From Thermaceae bacterium (GTDB lineage Bacteria > Deinococcota > Deinococci > Deinococcales > Marinithermaceae): DNA of 12,609 bases. The notes under the pieces were generated by a model, which ran no database searches, was not told where the DNA came from, and was given only the letters and a program-made list of their open reading frames with translations. The translations under genes and the position numbers were made by a program. The stretch spans positions 1 to 12,609 of the forward strand of contig JALVVO010000107.1 of NCBI GenBank assembly GCA_027023345.1. The letters run 5' to 3'. Positions 1 to 6,387 of this stretch are shown in pieces. Position 1 is the stretch's first letter, and every line of letters starts with the position of its first letter.

Positions 1-597
1 CGGGGCCACCGCTACCCAAGAACGCTTCTGGCCGCGCGCGTGGGGCTTTTCTACGCTGGCCTCGCGGCGCTAGGGCTCGCCCTCGCGTTGGCGACCGCAA
101 AAAAGCCCTTCCTCCTCCCGCTCGTGTTGGGGCTCCCGATGGCGTTTTTGAAGGTCGGCCTCGACGCCGCCGGCCGCGGGCGGACCTTCTGGGGCGAGAT
201 GGCCGGGGCGCTGGGGGCGGCGACGCTGGCCCCGGCGGCGGTCCTGGCCGGGGGCGGGAGCCCGGAGTGGGCCACGGGGAGCTGGCTTTTGCTCGCGCTC
301 CGCTCGCTGGTCTCGATCCGCTACGCCCGGGCGGCGGTGCGGCGCGCCCGGGGCCTCCCCGTGAGCCTGGTCTCGATGGCCGCCACCGCCCTCCTGGGCA
401 GCCTGCTCGCGCTGGCGCTCGCCCTTTCGGGCCTCATCCCCTGGCTCGGGGCGGCGGCGATCTGGGCGCTTTCGGTCTACGCCTTGGTCATGCTCAAGCG
501 CCCGCCGATCCCGGCCAAGAAGGTGGGCTGGGGACAGATGTTCTGGGGCTGGGCGACGGTGCTCCTGGCGGCGCTTGGCTACGGGCTCGGGCTCTAG
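1..597 (+). CDS. YwiC-like integral membrane protein, 5'-partial
   Basis: The frame is open from the first base, and its first residues (RGHRYPRTLLAAR, then VGLFYAG) continue smoothly into the rest. I therefore read the gene as cut by the window edge rather than starting at the GTG at position 40. The visible 198 residues are hydrophobic, with about five to six membrane segments and a conserved polar stretch, RGRTFWGEMAGALG, between two helices. This loop, together with the arginine-rich start, fits the YwiC-like family. In Bacillus subtilis ywiC lies beside the nitrate-respiration/fnr genes, but its function is unknown. The stop codon TAG (595-597) overlaps the stop codon of the convergent gene in a shared CTAG. 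The family assignment is from motif memory; membrane location is secure. Confidence 0.7.
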   Translation, partial: RGHRYPRTLLAARVGLFYAGLAALGLALALATAKKPFLLPLVLGLPMAFLKVGLDAAGRGRTFWGEMAGALGAATLAPAAVLAGGGSPEWATGSWLLLALRSLVSIRYARAAVRRARGLPVSLVSMAATALLGSLLALALALSGLIPWLGAAAIWALSVYALVMLKRPPIPAKKVGWGQMFWGWATVLLAALGYGLGL

Positions 598-1040
598 CGC
601 TTTTTCTGCTCCTCGCGGAGCTTACGCATCCGCCAGAGCATCTCGTTGGTGACCACCCGCCGGCTCATGGCGTAGACGAAGACGGCCATGGCCAAGAGCT
701 GCAGCAAGGCGGAAAGAAGTAGCCCCGCGGAAAGGGGGAAGCCGTAGCCCCGGGCGGCGGCGAGGGGCTCGAGCACACCCCTGAGCAAAAGCCCCAGGTT
801 CAGGGTCCAAAAAGTCAGCGCCTCCAGCCCCGGCTGCTTGATCTGGCCGGGGCGGGGCATCATCCAGTAGGCGACCCCGAAGACCATGTTCATGAAAAAC
901 CCGACCACCCCGGCGTGGACGTGCACGCTCCGCCACGCCCCCATGAGCCCGGGGTCGAGGTAGAAGAGCACCCCGAGCACCCCGGCGACGAGGAGCCAGA
1001 GAAGCGAGGTCCGGACGAAGAGGTACTCGTAGTAGAACAT
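594..1040 (-). CDS. Small four-helix membrane protein, heme-copper oxidase subunit I-like
   Basis: The 148-residue protein begins at ATG 1040. That ATG shares its A with the TGA of the upstream stress-protein gene (TGATG), so the two are probably translationally coupled; no Shine-Dalgarno is visible. Predicted helices lie near residues 10-28, 40-60, 74-92 and 104-126, followed by a basic C-terminal tail ending EEQKKR. The second helix holds H40 and H42 in VHVHAGVVGFF and ends in GVAYWMMPR. This resembles the histidine-bearing helices of cbb3/nitric-oxide-reductase-type subunit I and of NnrS-like proteins. It is far too short to be a complete oxidase (about 450 residues or more) and lacks the remaining metal ligands, so it is either a single-module relative or an accessory haem/metal membrane protein. 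The next gene, YwiC-like, is convergent. Confidence 0.6.
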   Translation of the reverse strand: MFYYEYLFVRTSLLWLLVAGVLGVLFYLDPGLMGAWRSVHVHAGVVGFFMNMVFGVAYWMMPRPGQIKQPGLEALTFWTLNLGLLLRGVLEPLAAARGYGFPLSAGLLLSALLQLLAMAVFVYAMSRRVVTNEMLWRMRKLREEQKKR

Positions 1041-1867
1041 CAGCGCACCAGCGCGACCGGGCAGGCGGCCCGGCGGAGCACGTACTCGGTGGTGGAGCCG
1101 AGCAGGAGCTCGAAGACCCGGCCGCGGCCGAAGGCGCCCATGGCGAGCAGGTCGCTGGGCTCGGCGAACGCGACAAGCTCCCGCGCGGGGTCGCCGGCTA
1201 GGGCCTTGGGGTGGGCCACGGCGCCGTGGGCCTTCAGGTACTCGACCCCCTCGGCGGCGAGCGCCGCCGCCCGCTCGAGGTCCTCGTCCACGCTGGCCAC
1301 CAGGGCCTCGAGCGGAAGCCCCTCGAGCAGGTCGGCGGCGAAGTGGAGCGCCCGGGCGGCGGAGTCGGAGCCGTCGTACCCCACCACCAGCCGCTTCGGC
1401 TCGACGAAGTCGAGCGCCGCCACTAAGACCGGCACCGGGCTCGTCCGGGCCACCCGCTCGGCGGTGCTGCCCAGGCCGGTGGCCTCGTGCCCCTCCTGGT
1501 CCCCAGCGCGGCCGATCGCCACCAGGTCGAAGGTGCGGGCCTCCCTGGCGATGACCTCGTAGGGCACGCCGGTGCGGAGGATCCCCTCGAAGCGGACGTC
1601 CCCGGCTTCCCGCGCGAGCCGCTCGAGCACCGCCTTGCCCCGGGCCTCGAGGGCCGCGTCGATGGCCTCGTGGTAGGTGGGGACCGGCACGCTGATGGCC
1701 CCGAAGTCGAGGAGCTCGGGGAAGCGCACGAGCCGGACGTCCTTGACGAAAAGGGCGACGAGCTCGGCCCCGAGCCGCCGGGCGAGGAAGAAGGCCAGGG
1801 CCTCCGCGCTCTTGGCCGGGGCCGATCCGTCGGTGGCGAGGAGAATGCGCTTGATCATCGCCTTCAT
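1040..1867 (-). CDS. Tandem-domain universal stress protein (UspA family)
   Basis: The 275-residue soluble protein contains two Usp alpha/beta domains, about residues 4-151 and 158-275. Each begins with a beta strand and acidic residue typical of the fold (LLATDGS with D13; VVGYDGS with D165). Domain 2 carries a clean nucleotide-binding pattern G-x2-G-x9-G-S/T (GAFGRGR at 244-250, then LGSTT at 256-260), so ATP binding is likely. Domain 1 has the related GR (119-120) and GLGST (131-135), with a different loop between them. Start ATG 1867 is chosen; a second in-frame ATG three codons later is possible, and neither has a good Shine-Dalgarno. The gene overlaps the downstream membrane-protein gene by one base. 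Usp proteins generally act in stress survival; the specific role here is unknown. Confidence 0.88.
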   Translation of the reverse strand: MKAMIKRILLATDGSAPAKSAEALAFFLARRLGAELVALFVKDVRLVRFPELLDFGAISVPVPTYHEAIDAALEARGKAVLERLAREAGDVRFEGILRTGVPYEVIAREARTFDLVAIGRAGDQEGHEATGLGSTAERVARTSPVPVLVAALDFVEPKRLVVGYDGSDSAARALHFAADLLEGLPLEALVASVDEDLERAAALAAEGVEYLKAHGAVAHPKALAGDPARELVAFAEPSDLLAMGAFGRGRVFELLLGSTTEYVLRRAACPVALVR

Positions 1868-1948
1868 TCTTGCACGGGGGAATGCTAGACTTCCGAGGGA
1901 TGTCCGCGTTCACCCAGGGCTCAAACACGCCGGCTATAAAAGAAAAAG

Positions 1949-2025
<77 letters not shown>

Positions 2026-2039
2026 ACTCAGCAACGGCT

Positions 2040-2069
2040 AATGTACCAAGTCGCTAGGGAGGTCGTCAA
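2040..2069 (-). promoter_or_regulatory. Likely promoter of tRNA-Arg
   Basis: On the minus strand there is TTGACG (2069-2064, five of six to the -35 consensus), an 18-base spacer, and TACATT (2045-2040, four of six to the -10 consensus). The tRNA 5' end lies 14 bases further on, which would give a leader of about seven bases. The -35 box overlaps the region between the Shine-Dalgarno and the GTG start of the divergent isomerase gene. Confidence 0.5.
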
Positions 2070-3881
2070 GTGAAGGTAAATCGTCGCGCCATCACCATCA
2101 TCTTTGGCATCCTTGCCGTGAGCTTCGCGCTCGGCACCATCCTGCTCTTCACCCCGAAGGGCCAGCAGCAGTCGCAGGGCCGGGCCCTCCTCTGGGTCAA
2201 CGGCAAGCCCATCTACGAGCTCGATCTCGCCCGGCTCCAGCAGTCCGACCCGCTTTTTGGCCTTGCCCCCGAGGGCGCGCTCCGCCCCCTGATCGAGACC
2301 CACTTTGTCGAGCAGGTGATCCTGAACGAGGCCCTCGCCCAGGACGCGAGCCGCGTCAAGGTGAGTGCCAAGGAGGTGCGGGACGAGGTCGCCAAGATCC
2401 GCAAGCAGTTCGGCCTCACCGATAAAAAGGCCTACGACCGCTTCCTTCAGCAGATCGGCTACACCGACAGCCTCCTAAGGAGGCAGATTCGGCGCGCGCT
2501 CCAGATCCAGAAGCGCTTCGAGGAGATCAAGAAGAGGGTCAAGCTCACCGAGGAGGAGGCGCGCTTTTTCTTCGAACTCCACAAGGCCAACTACGCCCCC
2601 GAGGACAAGGTCCTCGCCCGGCAGATCGTGGTGGACGACAAGGCGCTCGCGGAAAAAATCCGCAAGGAGCTCGAGGGCGGGGCCGACTTCGTCGAGCTCG
2701 CCAAGAAGTACTCCAAGGTCGGCGCCGACCAGGGCGGCGCCCTCGGCGCCGAGCCCGGTTCCACCGAGCCCGGGCCGGTCACCCGGCTCGTCTTCCCAGA
2801 GCCCGTGGCCGCCGAGGTCTTCCGCCTCAAAGCGGGGGGCATCACCCCGGTGGTCGAGGCCGGAGGGCGCTACTACATCGTCCAGGTGGTGAAGTTCCTC
2901 CCCGGCGGCGAGGTCACGTACGAGCAGGTGAAGGACCGGGTGAAAAAGGACGCCCTCGCGGTCAAGCAGCAGGGGGCGCTGGAGGACTACGTCCTCGAGG
3001 TGCGCAAGAAGGCCCAGGTCAAGTTCGTCGAGGACTTCCCCTACCGGTACGAGAATCCGGTGGTGGCCCGGGTCAACGACGCCGAGATCAAGCTCGAGGA
3101 CGTCTCCAAGGTGGTCTTCGCCAACCCCCAGGTTCCCCAGCTCATCCAGCAGGGGCTCGGCGAGCTGGTGGTGCAGTTCTTCTACCCCACCACCCTGGAC
3201 CAGCTCGTGACCAACGAGCTCCTCTACCAGGAGGCGAAGAAGACCGGCCTACCCTTCATCGGCCCCAAGGCCCGCGTCGCCTCCGACGTGCAGCTTTGGA
3301 AGACCAAGGACCTCACCGTCACCGAGGAGGAGGTCCGGGCCTACTACGAGAAGAACAAGGCCCAGTTCACCAAGCCCGCTACCGCTTCCCTCGTGCTCGC
3401 GCGGTTCGAGGACGAGGCCAAGGCCAAGGAGTACCGGGAGGGAGTCCTGAAGGGCGAGGACCCCAAAGCGCTCGCCGAAAAGCTCGGCGGCCAGGTCGCC
3501 GAGCTCGAACAGGCCACCGCCGACCAGCTGCCGCCGGTCCTCCTGCCGGTGGTCTTCGGCGACGCCCCCAAGGCCGACGCCCCCGCGGGCAAGGTCTCCG
3601 ACGTGATCAAGGTGGGCGAGAAGGACTACGAGGTGGTGATCGTCCGCGCGGTGACCCCCGAGGTGGTCCGGCCCTTCGAGGAGGTCCGGGCCGAGGCGGA
3701 AAAGCTTGCCCTTGCCGAGAAGCGGGCTGAGGCCGCCCGGGCCTGGATCGAGGAGCTCAAGAAGCAGGCCAAGATTGAAAACCGCCTCCAGGAGGTGCTC
3801 GACGCCCTCGCGCCCAAGACCGAGGCCCCGGAGGGCGGGGAGGCGGCCCCGGAAAAGGAGCAGAAGGAGACGACGCCCTAG
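2070..3881 (+). CDS. Membrane-anchored SurA/PpiD-like peptidyl-prolyl isomerase
   Basis: The 603-residue protein starts at GTG 2070, with a strong AGGGAGG about seven bases upstream (around 2055-2062). Residues 8-28 form one uncleaved signal-anchor helix after a basic start (MKVNRR), so the bulk lies outside the cytoplasmic membrane. A SurA-type N-terminal chaperone region spans about 38-165. A parvulin domain spans about 179-277, with VLARQIVV, FVELAKKYS, DQGGALG, and an end of GGITPVVEAGGRYYIVQV. A second copy of the layout runs 330-570 (ARVNDAEIKLEDV, LTVTEEEVRAYYEKNK, a degenerate parvulin region, then a long charged helix). The C terminus is a Glu/Lys/Pro-rich tail. The expected role is folding of exported or outer-envelope proteins. 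A terminator follows the gene. The family is clear; the choice between PpiD, SurA and PrsA naming is not. Confidence 0.87.
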   Translation: MKVNRRAITIIFGILAVSFALGTILLFTPKGQQQSQGRALLWVNGKPIYELDLARLQQSDPLFGLAPEGALRPLIETHFVEQVILNEALAQDASRVKVSAKEVRDEVAKIRKQFGLTDKKAYDRFLQQIGYTDSLLRRQIRRALQIQKRFEEIKKRVKLTEEEARFFFELHKANYAPEDKVLARQIVVDDKALAEKIRKELEGGADFVELAKKYSKVGADQGGALGAEPGSTEPGPVTRLVFPEPVAAEVFRLKAGGITPVVEAGGRYYIVQVVKFLPGGEVTYEQVKDRVKKDALAVKQQGALEDYVLEVRKKAQVKFVEDFPYRYENPVVARVNDAEIKLEDVSKVVFANPQVPQLIQQGLGELVVQFFYPTTLDQLVTNELLYQEAKKTGLPFIGPKARVASDVQLWKTKDLTVTEEEVRAYYEKNKAQFTKPATASLVLARFEDEAKAKEYREGVLKGEDPKALAEKLGGQVAELEQATADQLPPVLLPVVFGDAPKADAPAGKVSDVIKVGEKDYEVVIVRAVTPEVVRPFEEVRAEAEKLALAEKRAEAARAWIEELKKQAKIENRLQEVLDALAPKTEAPEGGEAAPEKEQKETTP

Positions 3882-3902
3882 CCCGCGCTCCGCGCCCCGA
3901 AA

Positions 3903-3931
3903 AGACCCCCGGCCTTGCCGGGGGTCTGTTT
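3903..3931 (+). terminator. Rho-independent terminator after the isomerase gene
   Basis: An 11-base-pair perfect stem, AGACCCCCGGC (3903-3913) with GCCGGGGGTCT (3917-3927), has a three-base CTT loop and is followed by GTTTAAAT. It lies about 20 bases after the isomerase stop codon and only about ten bases before the next start codon. Confidence 0.88.
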
Positions 3932-3941
3932 AAATAAGGGC

Positions 3942-4295
3942 ATGCCTGAAGCCGGGCTCGAGGCCGCGATGGAAGCCTTTCGGAACTTCTTGGACGGCGA
4001 CGAGAGCCGCCCGGGGCTGGTGCCCTGGGACCTCGAGGCCGGCGTGGACGCCCCGCCCGGGGTCGAGCTCCGCTACCGCGCCGACGACCAGAGCCTCTGG
4101 GTGCACTTCCGCGAGCACGGCGTGCGCGTGCGCTACCGCTGGGACGGGTTCCGCTGGGTCGAGGAGGAGAGCGACGCCGCCCCCGTCGCCGAGGGCGGGG
4201 ACCTCGCCGCCCTGGTCCGGGCGGTGCGCCGGCTGGAGGAGCGGCTCTTTCGGCTCGAGCGGCTGCTCGAGGGCTGTCTGGAGGGACGCGGATGA
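3942..4295 (+). CDS. Hypothetical protein with C-terminal amphipathic helix
   Basis: This 117-residue acidic protein was not recognised. Residues 1-20 look helical. Residues 25-76 are strand-rich and aromatic (VELRYRADDQSLWVHF, VRYRWDGFRWVEE). After a flexible link, residues 87-113 form a leucine/arginine amphipathic helix (LVRAVRRLEERLFRLERLL) that could be a short coiled coil for self-association. There is no signal peptide or membrane segment, so it is probably cytoplasmic. Start ATG 3942 has AAGGG only one base away; the in-frame ATG at 3969 has GAGG five bases upstream and is a fair alternative. Its TGA overlaps the ATG of the MogA-like gene (ATGA), so it is the first gene of a three-gene operon. 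Codon usage and G+C match the neighbours, supporting a real gene. Confidence 0.75.
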   Translation: MPEAGLEAAMEAFRNFLDGDESRPGLVPWDLEAGVDAPPGVELRYRADDQSLWVHFREHGVRVRYRWDGFRWVEEESDAAPVAEGGDLAALVRAVRRLEERLFRLERLLEGCLEGRG

Positions 4296-4789
4296 TACGG
4301 GTAGGCATCCTCACGGTTTCCGACCGCAGCGCCCAGGGGAAGCGGGTGGACACCACCCAGGAGGCGATCCGCGAGGTCTTGAAGGAGGGCCCTTTCGAAG
4401 TCGCCGCCTACGAGGTGGTGCCCGACGAGCCCGCCCAGATCCGCCGGGTGCTCCGGCTCTGGGCGGATCAGCTCGGGCTCGAGCTCATCCTCACCAACGG
4501 CGGCACCGGCCTCGCCCCCCGCGACCACACCCCCGAGGCCACCCGCGAGGTCCTCGACAAGGAGGCCCCCGGCCTGGCCGAGCTGATGCGGCTCGAGGGG
4601 CTCAAGAAGACCCCGATGGCGGCGCTCTCCCGGGGCGTCGCCGGGGTGCGGGCAAAAAGCCTCATCGTCAACTTGCCGGGAAGCCCCAAGGGGGCGGCGG
4701 AGTCGCTCGCCGCCCTCCTGCCGGTCATCCCCCACGCGCTGGAGACGATCACGGGGAAGTCCTTTGGAGGTGGAAAGGAGCATGCCTAG
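4292..4789 (+). CDS. MogA/MoaB-family molybdenum cofactor biosynthesis protein
   Basis: The 165-residue protein is the usual size for the family. It begins MIRVGILTVSDR and carries the molybdopterin-binding signature TNGGTGLAPRDHTPEAT (68-84), with D78 at the position of the conserved catalytic aspartate, plus VVPDEPAQI (D45) and the C-terminal loop NLPGSPKG (127-134). MogA adenylylates molybdopterin before molybdenum insertion; MoaB-type relatives do the same in many thermophiles and archaea, so I do not assign one symbol. GGAGG lies seven bases before the ATG. The start overlaps the preceding stop (ATGA), and its own end overlaps the aminotransferase start by eight bases. No other cofactor gene is in view. 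Confidence 0.9.
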   Translation: MIRVGILTVSDRSAQGKRVDTTQEAIREVLKEGPFEVAAYEVVPDEPAQIRRVLRLWADQLGLELILTNGGTGLAPRDHTPEATREVLDKEAPGLAELMRLEGLKKTPMAALSRGVAGVRAKSLIVNLPGSPKGAAESLAALLPVIPHALETITGKSFGGGKEHA

Positions 4790-5936
4790 TTTCGCCTCGC
4801 GTCGCGCCCGGTCCGTTCCCGAGTCGGTCTTCTTGCTCATGGACCAGGCCAAGGCCCGCCGCCGGAAGTCCGGCGGCGATCTCATTGACCTCTCGATCGG
4901 CTCCTCCGACCTTCCGCCCCCGCGGGAGGTCATGGAGGCCCTGGCCGAGGCCGCCCTCGACCCCACGACCTACGGCTACTGCCTGAGAAGCTGCACCCGG
5001 CCCTTTTTGGAGGCGGCGACCGACTGGTTCCTCCGCCGCTTCGGGGTGCGCTTCGACCCCGACCGCGAGGCCCTCACCCTGATCGGCACCCAGGAGGGGC
5101 TCGGCCACCTGCTCCTCGCCGTCCTCGACCCTGGCGACGTGCTGCTCCTCCCCGAGGTCGCCTACCCCAGCTACTGGGGGGCGGCGGCGGTGGCCGGGGC
5201 CGAGCCCTACCCCCTGCCCCTCGACGCCGACTACCGGCCGGTGCTCGAGGCGCCCCCCGAGGTCCTAAGGCGGGCGAAGGCCCTGCTTTTGAACTTCCCC
5301 AACAACCCCACCGCCGCCGTCGCCGACCGCGCCTACTTCGAGCGGGCCCTAGCCTTCGCCGAGGAGCACGACCTCCTCGTCATCCACGACAACCCCTACG
5401 TGGACTTCCTCTTCGAGGGCGAGGCGCTGCCCCTGCTCGCGGTCGAGGGGGCCCGGGCGCGGGCGGTCGAGCTCTTTTCCTTCTCCAAGTCCTACCACCT
5501 GGGCGGGGTGCGGCTCGGGTTCGCCCTGGGCAACGCCGAGGCGATCGCCGCGCTCGAGCGGGTTAAGGCCCCGATCGACTTCAACCAGTACGCCGGCATC
5601 CTCCGGATGGGGATCCGGGCGCTCGAGCTGCCCCTGGAGCGGATCCGGCGCGACGTGCAGGTCTTCAAGAAGCGCCGCGACGCCCTGCTCGCCGCCCTCC
5701 GCCGCCACGGTGTCGTCCTCCCCGCCCCCAAGGCGAGCCTCTACCTCTGGATGCCGCTCCCCAAGGGGATGGACGACGTTCGGTTCGCCCTGCGCCTCGC
5801 CGAGGAAGCGGGGGTCGCCCTCGCCCCGGGCCAGGGCTTCGGGCCCGGGGGCCGGGGGTACGTCCGCTTCGCCCTGGTGCAGCCCCCCGAGGTGCTCGAG
5901 GAGGCCGCCCGCCGGATCGCCGCCTTCCTCGACTAG
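4782..5936 (+). CDS. PLP-dependent class I/II aminotransferase
   Basis: The 384-residue protein starts at ATG 4782, which overlaps the MogA-like stop by eight bases. GGAGG (4766-4770) and AAAGGAG (4774-4780) precede it; a TTG at 4764 is a less likely start. Fold-type I residues are all present: NFPNNPTAAV (N175, cofactor ring), HDNPYVDFL (D203 contacting the pyridine nitrogen, Y206 the hydroxyl), SFSKSYHLGGVRLGF (K236 forming the Schiff base, R244 the phosphate), and R362 in GYVRFAL for the substrate carboxylate. The overall style resembles the aspartate / LL-diaminopimelate aminotransferase-like group, and the substrate cannot be read from the sequence. It is cytoplasmic and is the last gene of the operon. 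No terminator is obvious after it; the accessory region begins within about 20 bases. Confidence 0.9.
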   Translation: MPSFASRRARSVPESVFLLMDQAKARRRKSGGDLIDLSIGSSDLPPPREVMEALAEAALDPTTYGYCLRSCTRPFLEAATDWFLRRFGVRFDPDREALTLIGTQEGLGHLLLAVLDPGDVLLLPEVAYPSYWGAAAVAGAEPYPLPLDADYRPVLEAPPEVLRRAKALLLNFPNNPTAAVADRAYFERALAFAEEHDLLVIHDNPYVDFLFEGEALPLLAVEGARARAVELFSFSKSYHLGGVRLGFALGNAEAIAALERVKAPIDFNQYAGILRMGIRALELPLERIRRDVQVFKKRRDALLAALRRHGVVLPAPKASLYLWMPLPKGMDDVRFALRLAEEAGVALAPGQGFGPGGRGYVRFALVQPPEVLEEAARRIAAFLD

Positions 5937-6019
5937 GGGTAACCATCCAACACGTTGTTCACTGTAGTGCTTCGCTCCAAGCGGTACCACCTGCGAGGTA
6001 AGAGGGGGCAGAGCAGAGT

Positions 6020-6292
6020 ATGAGCAAAATGGCCGCAAGGAGCTGGAGCACTATTGCTTTGCAGCAAGCATGTTTTGGAGAAGGTTGTCATCGCGCTTAG
6101 CATCCTTCGCAGGGAGCTCTCGATCAGCGAGGCATCAAGGAAGCACGGGGTCAGCTACAACACCCTGCTCGTTTGGCGCAAGCAGTTCCTCAAGGGCGGG
6201 GAGGCAGCCCAAGAATGTACGCCTTCGGCGTGACCAGAGGGCAAAGGCCCGACGCCTAAGTCAAAACCCTGAAGAACGAGAACAAGCGGTAG
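6020..6292 (+). pseudogene. IS3-family OrfA (helix-turn-helix) transposase remnant
   Basis: The frame through 6069-6233 encodes LEKVVIALSILRRELSIS, EASRKHGVSYNTLL and VWRKQFLKGGEAA. This is the N-terminal helix-turn-helix of IS3-type OrfA (a 'lengthen-turn-WRKQF' pattern). An ATG at 6020 (MSK) may be the original start, but it is in another frame with a stop before the helix-turn-helix. After GGEAA the frame is interrupted by a 24-base hairpin module (6211-6234) that brings in a TGA. Removing it rejoins the sequence to a continuation resembling EGK-GPTP and then, after one more frameshift, KTLKNENKR ending at TAG 6290-6292. No orfB follows. The remnant is clearly non-functional. Confidence 0.7.
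6211..6234. repeat. Hairpin module, copy 1 (inside IS3 remnant)
   Basis: The core AATGTAC-GCC-TTC-GGC-GTGAC (6214-6234) forms a five-base-pair stem ACGCC/GGCGT with loop TTC. A second copy with the same flanks but a different, self-complementary stem lies at 9575-9597. The 24-base length would interrupt the host frame without shifting it, apart from the TGA it contributes. Confidence 0.55.
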
Positions 6293-6387
6293 GCTATTCA
6301 GTGGAGTCCCCCCTCTCGTGCTAAAGCCAGACTTCCGCAGGCGCTAGGGTATGGGGCACCTGTAAACAACTTGCTGGAAAGTCCCAT

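Larger units (their letters stand above)
5954..6370. mobile_element. Remnant of an IS3-type insertion sequence, possible inverted repeats
   Basis: This covers the 451-base gap between the aminotransferase and the first lipoprotein. GTTGTTCACTG (5954-5964) and the reverse complement of 6360-6370 (GTTGTTTACAG) match at 9 of 11 positions and bracket the only transposase-like coding sequence in the gap. If these are real ends, the element is an internally deleted derivative of about 417 bases with no orfB. No target-site duplication is visible. From 6293 to 6387 I recognise nothing except this right-end candidate. Confidence 0.35.

Noticed and set aside
1041..1928. A long minus-strand frame continuous with the 148-residue membrane protein, which would give a 444-residue protein
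   Set aside because: The extra part is Arg/Gly/Ala-rich and overlaps the well-supported universal stress protein in another frame. High G+C alone keeps such frames open.
1938..1948. T-rich run after the tRNA as a full rho-independent terminator
   Set aside because: There is no separate hairpin before the T run; only the tRNA arms precede it, so it is mentioned under the tRNA and not called as a terminator.
3757..4356. Arg/Pro-rich minus-strand frame across the foldase end, the terminator and the 117-residue gene
   Set aside because: Low-complexity Arg/Pro/Gly content and position antisense to supported features indicate a shadow frame.
5349..6038. A 229-residue minus-strand frame antisense to the aminotransferase
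   Set aside because: Its composition is that of a shadow of the high-G+C gene. The aminotransferase shows all its active-site residues.
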